DNA of 64,000 nucleotides from Crenothrix sp. D3. GTDB lineage: Bacteria; Pseudomonadota; Gammaproteobacteria; Methylococcales; Methylomonadaceae. The stretch lies in assembly GCA_002134785.1 (NCBI GenBank), contig MBQZ01000073.1, positions 84,101 through 148,100 of the forward strand, given 5' to 3'. The position numbers and the translations under genes are program-made. A model generated the notes under the pieces. That model did not search any database. It was not told the origin of the DNA and saw only the letters and a list, made by a program, of their open reading frames with translations. This document shows, piece after piece, positions 17,101 to 26,660 of this stretch (positions are counted from its first letter, which is position 1; each line of letters begins with the position of its first letter).

Positions 17101-19412
17101 CGTATCATTTCCTTTTTAGAAATTAGATCAGGGGCTAAGGTGAAATAAAACGTAGTTCCTACGTTCTCTGATGACTCCATCCAAATACGACCGCCGTGAC
17201 GTTTTATGGCTTTCTGGGCAGTTGTCAGACCCGTGCCATTGCCCCCGCCGAATTCATCAGAGCCATGTAGACGACGAAACAACTGAAAGACGTGTTCCTG
17301 ATAATGGATTGGAATGCCGATACCATTGTCTCGGACATAAAATTCTACTGGATTAACGCTGGTGTTACAGCCAATTTCTACGGTTTTTTCAGCTTTATCG
17401 TTGTATTTAATCGCATTCAAAATCAGATTATGAAAAATAATTTCCACGCGCATTCGATCGCAATCTATGACGGGAAGTGTTGGTTGAATTGTGAAGGTAA
17501 CACCCATTTCAGGGTTGGCTTGTTTCAACACATCAATAGATTGACTGACTAAATTACCGATATGAGTACTTTGCAAGTCAAGCTCACTCAAACCAATGCG
17601 CGAATATTTCAGCAACGATTCCAATAAGCTGTCCATACGATTTGTCAAGCTGAGAATGGTCTCTATCCGCCGCAAGCGTTTTTCAGGCGAGTGAACGTTG
17701 TTTTCAAGCTTTATTAATTCGGCAAAATTGTGAATGCCACGCAATGGCTCTTTCAAGTCATGGGAAGCAACATAGGCAAAGGCTTCCAGTTCGGCGTTGC
17801 TGCGTTCAAGTTCTGCATTTATTTGTGTCAATAAACTGGTACGGTTGACCATAATATCAGAGATAACTTGGCGTAACTGTTTTGCATATTCCAGTTCGCA
17901 GGTCAGCCAGAATCGTGATTGCCCCGAACTATATTCTTTCCATAATGCGAACGAGGTGCGTGGAGACAATCGAATTTCCTGACCTTCTTCAATGACTTCG
18001 ACAGGTTTATTGGGATTGCCAGCCCATGAGACTTCCTGTTGCGCTTCTGGGCGAAACCAGATAATCCCATCAGAGTTGGCAAGAGAAAACCGTATCGATA
18101 ACACGCCACTTGCGATGACTTTGAAGGTTTGGGCGAGAGGAAAATCGTGCGGCAAGCGTCGAGTGGAGAAAATCAGCCCATCCTGTTGTGCAAGCCAAAC
18201 GACAAGCAAACCGATTTGTTGCTCTGTTGGAGTCTTGCCTAGCAAGGTGAGTTTTCCATTGATGATTAAGGCAACCCCTTGTGCATCGATGGTGGTGAGC
18301 AGGTTCACTTTGCCTGAAACCAGTGCTTGCTCAAAAGTCTTAGTTCGTTCCAGTGCTGCCGCGAGTTGATGAAGAGTCTGATCGAGCTGGGAACGGTAGC
18401 CATAATAATCCATTTTTTCCCTGTCATTCATCATCTGCGACATTATTTGAGCCAGAAATTCGACAGGGATTCGACTTTCATAAGGCATATATTTGGGTGT
18501 GCTGTGATGTAAACAGGAAATCAAACCCCAAAGCTCACCGTCTTTTATCAAGGGCAGTACCATAGTGGCTTTAGCCCCCATATTGCGCAGATAACCTGAA
18601 TACATTACCGACACGCTACGCAAAAAAGAGTAGCTTAAATCCACAGTGCGGCCATTAAGTAATGGCGGATTCTCTGGTATCAGCGGCACGGGAAGGTAAT
18701 CCACATTGGGAAGGTGTCTAAGCGGACTGAGCATGAAAAGCCGCCGTGCTGGGGCAGGAATATCACTGGCTGGATAATGCAAGCCCAGATACGCTTCCAA
18801 CTCAGGACTTTTAGACTCTGCGACCACCTCACCACAGCCGTCCGTGTCGAACCGATACGCCATCACCCGTTCAAAACCAGTCCAGTCACGAATCTGATCA
18901 ACCACAACCCCTATAAATTGCAACAAGGACGTACTGCCGCGCAGTTGCTGTATCGTGTTATTCAGTCTCAAAAACTGATTGGTATCCGAAAACCGCTCGG
19001 TATCATTCGGACGTTCAAATTCCAAAAGCAATAAGTCATCGATACGATTACCAAACAGGTGAAAGCGTTCATTGGTGTGAACACAAGACACCGTGAGTAA
19101 ATGAGCGAAACCGTCTGCCAGATTCTTTGTAGCGAGCTGACTTCGCAAGGCAGCGACATTTTCATTGTCCAATAAGCAGTCAATTGTTTGTCCAATCATA
19201 GCCTCAGAGGAAAGCCCAAGAAAGCTCTCAGTATTGGCACTGACTTGAATAATACTTAAGGTTGACTCGTTCAAAACCAGAAGCACGCCATGAGGCTGAA
19301 TAGCATTCACCAGATGAATCTGTTCACGGTCGCAATTGCTTAAATCGACGTTCTTAGCGGTGATAGGCGGCGGTGCTTCACTTTGTATTGGATTGATATT
19401 AGCTTCGGGCAT
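17097..19412 (-). CDS. bphP: Bacteriophytochrome histidine kinase
   Basis: A 771-residue red/far-red photoreceptor kinase. The order is: a short N-terminal extension with C27 (VDLSNCDRE), the expected biliverdin-attachment cysteine; PAS (about 30-135); GAF (about 155-320) with PASDIP at 214-219 and the conserved His in the CLHH segment; PHY (about 330-515) with WFRPEAQQEVSWAGNP; HisKA with H551 (SHDLKEPLRGI); and HATPase with [17 protein letters not shown] and GGGNGTGL. Chromophore cysteine, GAF motif and kinase residues are all present, so it should be functional. It lies in a tight minus-strand operon with an Rcp1-like regulator and heme oxygenase downstream. Confidence 0.95.
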   Translation of the reverse strand: MPEANINPIQSEAPPPITAKNVDLSNCDREQIHLVNAIQPHGVLLVLNESTLSIIQVSANTESFLGLSSEAMIGQTIDCLLDNENVAALRSQLATKNLADGFAHLLTVSCVHTNERFHLFGNRIDDLLLLEFERPNDTERFSDTNQFLRLNNTIQQLRGSTSLLQFIGVVVDQIRDWTGFERVMAYRFDTDGCGEVVAESKSPELEAYLGLHYPASDIPAPARRLFMLSPLRHLPNVDYLPVPLIPENPPLLNGRTVDLSYSFLRSVSVMYSGYLRNMGAKATMVLPLIKDGELWGLISCLHHSTPKYMPYESRIPVEFLAQIMSQMMNDREKMDYYGYRSQLDQTLHQLAAALERTKTFEQALVSGKVNLLTTIDAQGVALIINGKLTLLGKTPTEQQIGLLVVWLAQQDGLIFSTRRLPHDFPLAQTFKVIASGVLSIRFSLANSDGIIWFRPEAQQEVSWAGNPNKPVEVIEEGQEIRLSPRTSFALWKEYSSGQSRFWLTCELEYAKQLRQVISDIMVNRTSLLTQINAELERSNAELEAFAYVASHDLKEPLRGIHNFAELIKLENNVHSPEKRLRRIETILSLTNRMDSLLESLLKYSRIGLSELDLQSTHIGNLVSQSIDVLKQANPEMGVTFTIQPTLPVIDCDRMRVEIIFHNLILNAIKYNDKAEKTVEIGCNTSVNPVEFYVRDNGIGIPIHYQEHVFQLFRRLHGSDEFGGGNGTGLTTAQKAIKRHGGRIWMESSENVGTTFYFTLAPDLISKKEMIR

Positions 19413-19446
19413 GATTTTTTATTCACTCTTGGTAGATGATGCAAGT

Positions 19447-21183
19447 TCAGGGATCAGGGTTCAGGGTAAAATGAAAAGTAGAGCCTTGGCTAGGTATCGA
19501 TTCAAGCCACATTCGACCACCCTGTCGCTGGATATGTTTGCGGGTAATCGTCAGTCCTGCACCCATACCACCGCCGTATTCATCCCTGTTATGCAAACGT
19601 CGAAAAATTTCGAAGATGACTTCCTGAAATTTTTCAGCGATACCAATACCATTATCTCTAACAAAGAAAATGGGTAGATCACTTTCGCGGTAACCAATTT
19701 CGACGCGCTTTTCAGGCTGTTCATTATACATAATAGCATTAGTAATCAGATTTTCGAATACAACGACACTCCTTGTAGGGTCACAATTCACAGAAGGTAA
19801 TGGTCGGGGGATTTCTATTTGAGTGTTCGTTTTCTTGATAAGAACAGACAAATCATCCAATACTGAAGATACCAGTTCATTAAGATCGACAGTTTGCACC
19901 ATCAAAGGTTGTTGTGCTGCGCGTGAATATTGCAACAGCGTGTCAATTTGACAGTTCATTCGTTCAGTCAAACTCATGACGGTATCAAGCCAGCGAAGCT
20001 GCTGCGGTGCTAATTTCTCGCTGGCACCATCATGGATAAACTGAGTGAAATTGCTAATGCCCCGCAGGGGTTCTTGAAGATCGTGGGAAACAATATAGGC
20101 AAAGGCTTCTAATTCAGAATTGCTGCGATCGAGAAGTAACTGCAAGTCGGGCTCTTTTTCTGGCGGTTTTGGCAGACTGACTGCTTTCTCTTCTGCCCAG
20201 CGTTCTTTGACTTCTATAATGGCAGGTAGAATTCCCACGAACAGTGGAATCAGTTCTGGGTCGAAGTGTTTTCCAGCCTCCCGTTGCAGATAAGCAACTG
20301 CGTCTTCGACAGACCACGCTTTTTTGTAGGGGCGGACTGTTGTCAGTGCATCAAATACATCGGCAATCGCAACAATTCTGCCGATTAACGGAATGTCTTT
20401 GCCTTTTAGTTTGTTCGGGTAGCCGCTACCGTCCCACTTCTCATGATGTGTTAATGCGATTGTGCAGGCATCCTGAAGTAATGGTGAGTCGTGGTCGCCC
20501 ATTATTTCTGCCCCAATTGCGGGGTGTCGGCGCATAATAACCCACTCTGCCTCAGTCAGTTTGGCGGGTTTCAGCAATATGTTGTCAGGTATACCTATTT
20601 TTCCAACATCGTGCATAGGGGCTGCATTCAGTAAATTTTCAGCTGCTTGTTTTGTAAATCCAGCAGCCAATGCCAATAGTTTGGAATAGTGACTCATTCG
20701 AATAACGTGCAGCCCCGTTTCGTTATCTTTAAATTCTGCTGCTCGTCCGAGTCTTTGAATAATTTGTAACCGTGAATCCTGTAACTGCTCAGCGAGTACC
20801 AGCGAAAGGTGAGTAGCGACGCGTGCTTTAACGATAGATGGATTGACGGGTTTGGCAATGTAATCAACAGCACCTACCTCAAAACCATGCGCCTCATCAA
20901 CAAAGTCAGACATGGATGTGACGAAAATTACAGGTATTTTTGTGGTACGGGGGTTTTGTTTAAGAATGACACACGCTTCAAAACCCGACATATCTGGCAG
21001 CATGACATCTAGCAAAATCATATCGGGTTTTTGTTCCTTGCTGATTTCTATCGCATTAATCCCATTCAGAGCAAACAGCAGGCGATAATCATTTTGCAGA
21101 ATTTGCTTCATGGCATGAAGATTAGTGGGTTCATCATCAACCAGCAATAATGTTTTTAATTGGCTCTGTGCTGAACTATTCAT
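19447..21183 (-). CDS. REC - HD-GYP - histidine kinase fusion protein
   Basis: A 578-residue protein with an unusual order. A receiver (about 10-125, D59 in [12 protein letters not shown]) is followed by an HD-GYP domain (about 140-325) with H191-D192 (HDVGKIGIP), HH at 246-247 and GSGYP at 252-256, the features of c-di-GMP phosphodiesterases. After a short charged linker, HisKA with H367 ([11 protein letters not shown]) and HATPase ([28 protein letters not shown]) complete it. The kinase part resembles that of the adjacent phytochrome. REC-HD-GYP proteins (RpfG-like) normally end after HD-GYP. All catalytic residues of both activities appear intact. Its start overlaps the end of the upstream hybrid kinase by eight bases. 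Confidence 0.92.
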   Translation of the reverse strand: MNSSAQSQLKTLLLVDDEPTNLHAMKQILQNDYRLLFALNGINAIEISKEQKPDMILLDVMLPDMSGFEACVILKQNPRTTKIPVIFVTSMSDFVDEAHGFEVGAVDYIAKPVNPSIVKARVATHLSLVLAEQLQDSRLQIIQRLGRAAEFKDNETGLHVIRMSHYSKLLALAAGFTKQAAENLLNAAPMHDVGKIGIPDNILLKPAKLTEAEWVIMRRHPAIGAEIMGDHDSPLLQDACTIALTHHEKWDGSGYPNKLKGKDIPLIGRIVAIADVFDALTTVRPYKKAWSVEDAVAYLQREAGKHFDPELIPLFVGILPAIIEVKERWAEEKAVSLPKPPEKEPDLQLLLDRSNSELEAFAYIVSHDLQEPLRGISNFTQFIHDGASEKLAPQQLRWLDTVMSLTERMNCQIDTLLQYSRAAQQPLMVQTVDLNELVSSVLDDLSVLIKKTNTQIEIPRPLPSVNCDPTRSVVVFENLITNAIMYNEQPEKRVEIGYRESDLPIFFVRDNGIGIAEKFQEVIFEIFRRLHNRDEYGGGMGAGLTITRKHIQRQGGRMWLESIPSQGSTFHFTLNPDP

Positions 21184-24100
21184 GGGAAATAATATCTCCG
21201 AAAAATTGGTTTGATTTAAACTGATGCTCTTCGCTTATGCTAACTAAGCTCCCTTCAGCTGATTTAATATCGAAATTATTAAGTGCCATCTCAAAGTCAG
21301 TGATTAGCTGTGTTGAAATATATCCACTTAGATAGGACAGTAGTTCTGCAATTTTAGCGTCAGTAGGAATTTCCTGTTGTCTGAGGCTGGATGAGAACCA
21401 AGCAAGTTCTGTACTAATCACATTCGCATCGACTTCAAACATATCTGTGCGTTTATCTAATACGGTCGGAGGGGCTAACGGAATATTATTTCTGATGTCA
21501 TACACCGCTTCCTCAACACATTGGGTGAAAATGTCTTTCGACTCCAGCTTGTCTCCAGAAATAATTTCTCTCTCAAACTGATGGGCAGCGTTTGACAGAC
21601 CCATCATACCCAGCGTTGCCGAAACCCCTTTAATAAGATGCAATAACTTTGCTGCTTGATCTCGCTGATTTTCAACTAACAAGGCTTCGATTCGAGCGGG
21701 AGACATCGCATATTCTGTTACAAACCGCAGCAATAGCTTAGATAAAAGCGTGTGATTTCCACCGAGGCGCGTCAACGCATCCTGTTGATCAAAGGCAGTA
21801 AACTTAACTGGTACAACGGGTGTTGCCGTTTTTTCTACTGTCACAATGGGTATTTTTAACTGAGGATGCTTAATCCATTTAATCAGGGTGAGTATCAGTT
21901 TTTCTCGGTCTATGGGTTTAGTAATATGATCATTCATCCCCGCCGCTTCGCTGGCAGTCTTATCGTGTACCATAGCGGCAGCACTCAGCGCGATGATGGG
22001 TAAATGCTGGCACTGGGGTAGCTCACGAATCAGTTTTGTCGCCGAAAAACCATCCATAAACGGCATCTGTATATCCATCAATACTACATCAAAATGTTGC
22101 TTCTGAACCCATTCGACCGCTTCTCCGCCATGATTTGCCACGGTGGTAATCAGTCCGAACTTATTGAGGGTCTCTAACGCAACTTCCTGATTAATTTCGT
22201 TATCTTCCACTAGCAGAATGCGCGCTCCGTGTATAGGAGCAGCCAGCTCATAAAGGTCGTCATAATGGGGGTCAGGTACATTGACTCTCGATGCCAAGTG
22301 TGGATGCCTAATACGCATGAGACTGTCAAACAACAGTGAAGGGGTCACTGGCTTAATCAAAATATCGTTGAATTTTGTTGTATCCTGCACCTTACTCAGT
22401 TCATCTTTCTCCCTTGATGTCATGATAATAATGGACGGTAATCGCCGCAACCTGCCAGAGGTCACACTAAGCACTAATTGCTGAATTAGCTCAAAGCCCT
22501 CCACTTGCCAGTTAATCAACATCACATCATAGGATTGATCTTGCTGATAGGCCTGATGAAGCAGTTCCAACGCTGCGTTCGTAGAGGTCGCTGTCATCGC
22601 GGCTATCTCCCAAGCTGTCAGGTAATTTACAAAAATCGAGACCGCCGTTTCACTGTTATCCACGAGCAGTATCCGCATACCCTTTAGCGTATGCTCTGAG
22701 TATAAATTAGGCAAGGCATTGCCCAGACCAAACCGTGCCGTGAAAGCAAAGGTACTGCCTTGATCGGGTACGCTGGAGAGCATAAACTCGCCATCCATAA
22801 TTTCAACCAATCGCTTGCAAATAGTCAGTCCCAGTCCACTGCCGCCATATTTTCTAGAAACAGAGGTGTCGGCTTGAATAAATGCGTTAAACAAACGATC
22901 AGATTGCGTTTTGTCCATGCCAATTCCCGTATCGCGCACAGCAAAACGCAGTAAAACTTCGGGTTCTTTTTTGCTAATCAATTCAGCTTTTAAGTGAATT
23001 TCACCCTGCTCGGTAAATTTGATAGCATTACTGACTAGATTATTAAGCACTTGTCCAAGACGTAATGTGTCACCTATCAGTTTAAAATTAATAGACGTGT
23101 CGATCTCAAGAAAAATTTCTAGGTTTTTTTCACTAATTTTTGCAGAGAACAAGTCGCTGATATTCCTTATCACCTCTTCTATGGTAAATTCCGTGTATTC
23201 AAGATTAAGCTTTCCCGCTTCAATTTTTGAGTAGTCTAAAATGTCGTCCAATATATGTAATAGTGTCTTAGACGAGGCGAGTATCTTATATAACTGAATG
23301 CGTTGCTTAGCTGTTAACCCCGTATCCAACGTTAATTCAGTCAGCCCGATGATAGCGTTCATCGGTGTACGAATCTCGTGGCTCATATTGGCAAGAAAGT
23401 CACTCTTAGCGAGGTTAGCCTGTTCAGCCAGTTTCATTGCTTTAGTCAGTTCTTGGGTGCGGGCGATAACTTGTTCTTCAAGCGTTGAATTTATTTTCCG
23501 CAATTGCGCTGTTCGTTCATCAACCTGTTTTTCAAGTACGGCGTTTGCTTGTGCAGCATTGTTCTGAGCCATTTTTACGTCAGTAATGTCGCGGTTAATA
23601 CCCACTACTTGAAAAGGTTTGCCATCCTTGTCCCGTTCAAGCGTCGCATCAGACTGAACATAGCGTATGTTCCCATCTGGCAAAACGACACGAAAGATGA
23701 TGTCGAAAACATCAGTTCCAGCGATAAGACCTTTGAGTTTATTATCCGCAAATTCAATATCTTCAGGATGCAAGCGTGATCGCCAGAAATGATAGTTGTG
23801 TTTTGAATCATTGCGCAATGTTAAAGGCACTGCAGATATTTCAAACATCCGATCATCCCAGATCAGATGATTCGTATTTAGACACAATACCCACACCCCA
23901 AGTCCAGAGGTCTTAATCACCATTTTCATCCGAACTAGCGATTGCTGAAGGTCAGACTCAAGTTTCAGGCGTTGCGAAATATCAATAATCGAAGCGAGTG
24001 TGAGCAATCCATTGGAGGTTTCAATCGGGTTTAAGCTGATTTCGACTGGAATTTCGTGACCGTTCTTATGAAAAGCATACAAAACTTGCCCCGTTTTCAT

Positions 24101-24700
24101 GTCACGCAAGCGGGGATTGTTCTGATAGTTGCGTACCAATTTTGTGTGGTCTGCATGATACCGTAAAGGCAGCAACTGACTGATGTTAACTCCCTCTAAT
24201 TCATTATTATCGTAGCCAAATAGTGTCTCTGCTTTGGGATTAACCAAAACCACATTTTGCTGGTCGTTGACTAAAATAATCGCATTGTGTGAGGCGAGTA
24301 CCACGATGCGAAACAGTTCTTCACTTTTCTTTTGTTGTGTCATGTCGCGTATGGTCTTGGCAGCACCAATAATCGCGCCTTCACTATTGAAGATCGGTGA
24401 TACCGACACAGAGACATGAATAAATCGTCCATTCCGAACTTTACGAACCGTTGGAAAATGTGAGATCAGTTCGCCACAGGTCATTTTTCGCATGATTTCT
24501 TCATCTTCATTGATGAGTTCTTCTGGAAAAATGAGTTCCCTAATCTGTTGACCTATCGCCTCTTCTGAAGAATATCCAAAAATAAGCTCGGCAGATTTAT
24601 TCCAACTGAGGACAATGCCTTCAAGATCGAAGCTGATGATGGCATCATTTGAGCCTTCAACAATCGCCGACAGATGTTCCTGATTATGCGAGGCAATCAT
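21176..24700 (-). CDS. Hybrid sensor histidine kinase (PAS x3 - HisKA - HATPase - REC x2 - Hpt)
   Basis: A 1174-residue soluble hybrid kinase. Three PAS domains span about 7-125, 128-245 and 255-375, then a coiled coil (380-430). HisKA has H441 ([12 protein letters not shown]), and HATPase has [18 protein letters not shown] and GGSGLGL. Receiver 1 (about 675-795) has N730 where the phosphoacceptor Asp should be ([10 protein letters not shown]). Receiver 2 (about 825-945) is intact with D876 ([13 protein letters not shown]). A C-terminal Hpt domain carries H1021 ([13 protein letters not shown]). No membrane segment is visible, so the signal is cytoplasmic. It heads the minus-strand operon that includes the HD-GYP kinase and phytochrome. 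Confidence 0.93.
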   Translation of the reverse strand: MIASHNQEHLSAIVEGSNDAIISFDLEGIVLSWNKSAELIFGYSSEEAIGQQIRELIFPEELINEDEEIMRKMTCGELISHFPTVRKVRNGRFIHVSVSVSPIFNSEGAIIGAAKTIRDMTQQKKSEELFRIVVLASHNAIILVNDQQNVVLVNPKAETLFGYDNNELEGVNISQLLPLRYHADHTKLVRNYQNNPRLRDMKTGQVLYAFHKNGHEIPVEISLNPIETSNGLLTLASIIDISQRLKLESDLQQSLVRMKMVIKTSGLGVWVLCLNTNHLIWDDRMFEISAVPLTLRNDSKHNYHFWRSRLHPEDIEFADNKLKGLIAGTDVFDIIFRVVLPDGNIRYVQSDATLERDKDGKPFQVVGINRDITDVKMAQNNAAQANAVLEKQVDERTAQLRKINSTLEEQVIARTQELTKAMKLAEQANLAKSDFLANMSHEIRTPMNAIIGLTELTLDTGLTAKQRIQLYKILASSKTLLHILDDILDYSKIEAGKLNLEYTEFTIEEVIRNISDLFSAKISEKNLEIFLEIDTSINFKLIGDTLRLGQVLNNLVSNAIKFTEQGEIHLKAELISKKEPEVLLRFAVRDTGIGMDKTQSDRLFNAFIQADTSVSRKYGGSGLGLTICKRLVEIMDGEFMLSSVPDQGSTFAFTARFGLGNALPNLYSEHTLKGMRILLVDNSETAVSIFVNYLTAWEIAAMTATSTNAALELLHQAYQQDQSYDVMLINWQVEGFELIQQLVLSVTSGRLRRLPSIIIMTSREKDELSKVQDTTKFNDILIKPVTPSLLFDSLMRIRHPHLASRVNVPDPHYDDLYELAAPIHGARILLVEDNEINQEVALETLNKFGLITTVANHGGEAVEWVQKQHFDVVLMDIQMPFMDGFSATKLIRELPQCQHLPIIALSAAAMVHDKTASEAAGMNDHITKPIDREKLILTLIKWIKHPQLKIPIVTVEKTATPVVPVKFTAFDQQDALTRLGGNHTLLSKLLLRFVTEYAMSPARIEALLVENQRDQAAKLLHLIKGVSATLGMMGLSNAAHQFEREIISGDKLESKDIFTQCVEEAVYDIRNNIPLAPPTVLDKRTDMFEVDANVISTELAWFSSSLRQQEIPTDAKIAELLSYLSGYISTQLITDFEMALNNFDIKSAEGSLVSISEEHQFKSNQFFGDIISHE

Positions 24701-24802
24701 TAGCGGGAAAATTTTGAGAGCAGACTAAATTTGTACATAGCTAAATCTCTTGATAATGAGGTAGTCATAATGTTCGGAAATAAATAGAATATACAGCAGA
24801 AT

Positions 24803-24832
24803 TATTTGCATATACATCTAATTTTGCAAATA
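24803..24832. promoter_or_regulatory. Inverted repeat in the divergent regulatory region, possible MarR operator
   Basis: TATTTGCA (24803-24810) and TGCAAATA (24825-24832) are exact inverted repeats 14 bases apart, placed between the hybrid-kinase start and the marR-like gene. Autoregulatory MarR sites often lie in such divergent gaps. This is a positional inference. Confidence 0.35.
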
Positions 24833-24847
24833 TTCGTTACAATTATT

Positions 24848-24856
24848 TGTTATAAT
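24848..24856 (+). promoter_or_regulatory. Extended -10 promoter element before the marR-like gene
   Basis: TGTTATAAT matches an extended sigma-70 -10 (TGnTATAAT), about 33 bases before the proposed GTG start at 24889. No convincing -35 is seen at the standard distance, as is common for extended -10 promoters. Confidence 0.45.
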
Positions 24857-24888
24857 TCACTGTAATTTAAATGGTTTAATAACTGTGA

Positions 24889-25338
24889 GTGAAATATTTG
24901 GAACAAATACCGCATATCCAAAAAAAGAATTGCCTCAATTTTAAAATGCGAAAGCTGACGAGATTGTTGACAAAAATGTACGACGCAGAGCTTTCCAAAG
25001 CAGGTATAAAGACGACTCAATTCACGCTTCTTTGCCATGTGCTAAAGTATGATTCAGCTCCTTTAAGCGACATTGCTCGAATTATGGGGGTAGATACATC
25101 AACCTTGTCGCGTAATTTACAGCCTTTAATCTCTGCTGGATTCATCATACAGACGACTGGAAGTGATGCACGCCGAAGACTTGTCAGTTTGACATCGGAA
25201 GGAAGAAGCAAACAGGCTGAAGCTGATCTTCATTGGGCAGTCGCCCAAGATAAAATCAAAGCTATTTTAGGTCTGAAAAATGTTACGGCTCTTAGTGTGC
25301 TACTTGATAGCTGTATAGATAAGCTACAGCAAGACTGA
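24889..25338 (+). CDS. MarR-family transcriptional regulator
   Basis: A 149-residue winged-helix regulator. The recognition region is VDTSTLSRNLQPLISAGFI and the wing is SDARRRLVSLTSEG, both typical MarR features. The start GTG at 24889 is the longest fit; an ATG at 24946 (MRKLTRLLTK) is an alternative that removes the first 19 residues. It is divergent from the large light-signalling operon and may control it. The ligand is unknown. Confidence 0.85.
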   Translation: MKYLEQIPHIQKKNCLNFKMRKLTRLLTKMYDAELSKAGIKTTQFTLLCHVLKYDSAPLSDIARIMGVDTSTLSRNLQPLISAGFIIQTTGSDARRRLVSLTSEGRSKQAEADLHWAVAQDKIKAILGLKNVTALSVLLDSCIDKLQQD

Positions 25339-25361
25339 TGTGGCTACACTAAACAGGACAA

Positions 25362-25585
25362 AAACAAGGCATCCAACAAAGCGAGTCATAAAGGTAATTG
25401 CTGGTGCAGCACCGTCTCTAAAATATTTTTTCATACCTTGAAAATTGAACTCATCTACCATGAATCTTACTCAACCAGAAAGGCTGCCAAACAGTCAATA
25501 TGTGAATACATCGAGACAGCATCTCCATTCCAGTAATGGCTATCTGTCACCCGTTGACTATGAATCGCAACTCAACGTTACTTAA
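25362..25585 (+). pseudogene. Decayed IS3-family transposase (OrfB) C-terminus
   Basis: Reading across frames gives the end of an IS3-type DDE transposase. KQGIQQS is encoded at 25362-25382; SHKGNCW and then FFHTLKIELIYHESYSTRK and KQSICEYIE follow in a shifted frame (from 25384 to a stop at 25534); and RQHLHSSNGYLSPVDYES follows in a third frame (25514-25585). This matches the family order (GIQQSMSRKGNCWDNA, FFxTLKxEL, EYIExxYNRxRxHSSxGYLSP) with at least two frameshifts and a small deletion that removed the FYN segment. No start and no complete element remain. Confidence 0.8.
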
Positions 25586-25766
25586 CTTTGCACCCTGAAA
25601 AGTATTGACTTATCAATCAGAAAAATAAGCCATTTGTGATTAACACGCGCGAACAACTGGCTTACTGTCGCTATCGTTGGCTAAAAACATAATATCTGGA
25701 CAATTGTGCGTAAATTCGGCAAAATTAGCCTTCGTTGTACAAAACCTTACTAAAAATAAATCTAAC
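25586..25766. other. Intergenic stretch before aroQ
   Basis: Together with the IS3 remnant this fills a gap of over 400 bases. I see no gene, RNA or clear terminator in it; a short frame ending at the TAA near 25692 is too short to assign. Confidence 0.4.
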
Positions 25767-26210
25767 ATGGCACAGATTACCGTTTTAAATGGCCCTAATT
25801 TAAACTTACTAGGACTGCGTGAACCTAGTCATTACGGTAACAAAACCCTCGCAGATATTCAGAAGACGTTAGAACAACAAGCAGTGGTATTGAATCATCA
25901 ATTGAGCTTTCATCAACATAACGCTGAATATGAAATCATTGAACTCATTCATCAAGCGTATTACCAGCAGGTTGATTTTATTATTATTAACCCAGCGGCG
26001 TTTACGCATACCAGCGTCGCCATTCGTGACGCATTGCTAGCCACCCAAATCCCCTTTATAGAGGTTCATTTATCCAACGTCCACGCACGCGAACCTTTTA
26101 GAAAACACTCTTATTTTTCCGATATTGCCAAAGGCGTTATTTGTGGATTAGGAGCAATAGGATACGAACTGGCTTTACAAGCCGCCCATCAGTTATTAGC
26201 CGAGAAATAA
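25767..26210 (+). CDS. aroQ: 3-dehydroquinate dehydratase, type II
   Basis: A 147-residue AroQ that dehydrates 3-dehydroquinate in the shikimate pathway. The motifs [19 protein letters not shown] (with the catalytic loop Arg and Tyr), [32 protein letters not shown] and [20 protein letters not shown] are all conserved. The start at 25767 (MAQITVLNG) is chosen over 25677, because the family begins there and the extra 30 residues resemble nothing. It precedes accB by six bases, the standard gammaproteobacterial aroQ-accBC order. Confidence 0.95.
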   Translation: MAQITVLNGPNLNLLGLREPSHYGNKTLADIQKTLEQQAVVLNHQLSFHQHNAEYEIIELIHQAYYQQVDFIIINPAAFTHTSVAIRDALLATQIPFIEVHLSNVHAREPFRKHSYFSDIAKGVICGLGAIGYELALQAAHQLLAEK

Positions 26211-26216
26211 TTCATC

Positions 26217-26648
26217 ATGGATATTAGAAAAATAAAAAAACTCATCGAAATCGTCGAAGAATCTGGCATTGCCGAATTAGAAATTAAAGAAGGTGAAGAA
26301 TTTATTCGCATTAATCGTTACTCTTCCGCACCCGTCAATTACGCACCTGCGCCTGTGGCTGCTCAACCTGTACAGATTACCGCTGCGGCTGTCGCTGTTG
26401 AAGAAAAAATAACAGGTCATGTCGTTAAATCACCGATGGTCGGTACGTTTTATCGCTCTGCTTCACCTGGAACTAAAGTATTTGTCGAAATCGGTCAATC
26501 CGTGATGGTCGGCGATACGCTGTGTATTATTGAAGCGATGAAAATTTTGAATCAAATTGAATCCGATAAAAGCGGGGTTGTTACTAAAGTATTGGTTGAT
26601 AACGCCGAACCTGTTGAATATGGTCAGCCCTTATTTATCATTGAATAA
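26217..26648 (+). CDS. accB: Biotin carboxyl carrier protein of acetyl-CoA carboxylase
   Basis: A 143-residue BCCP. The N-terminal segment [22 protein letters not shown] is followed by a proline/alanine-rich linker (about 38-62) and a biotinyl domain with IIEAMKI, K109 being the biotinylated lysine. Co-transcribed with accC twelve bases downstream. Confidence 0.96.
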   Translation: MDIRKIKKLIEIVEESGIAELEIKEGEEFIRINRYSSAPVNYAPAPVAAQPVQITAAAVAVEEKITGHVVKSPMVGTFYRSASPGTKVFVEIGQSVMVGDTLCIIEAMKILNQIESDKSGVVTKVLVDNAEPVEYGQPLFIIE

Positions 26649-26660
26649 GGGGGAATAGGG

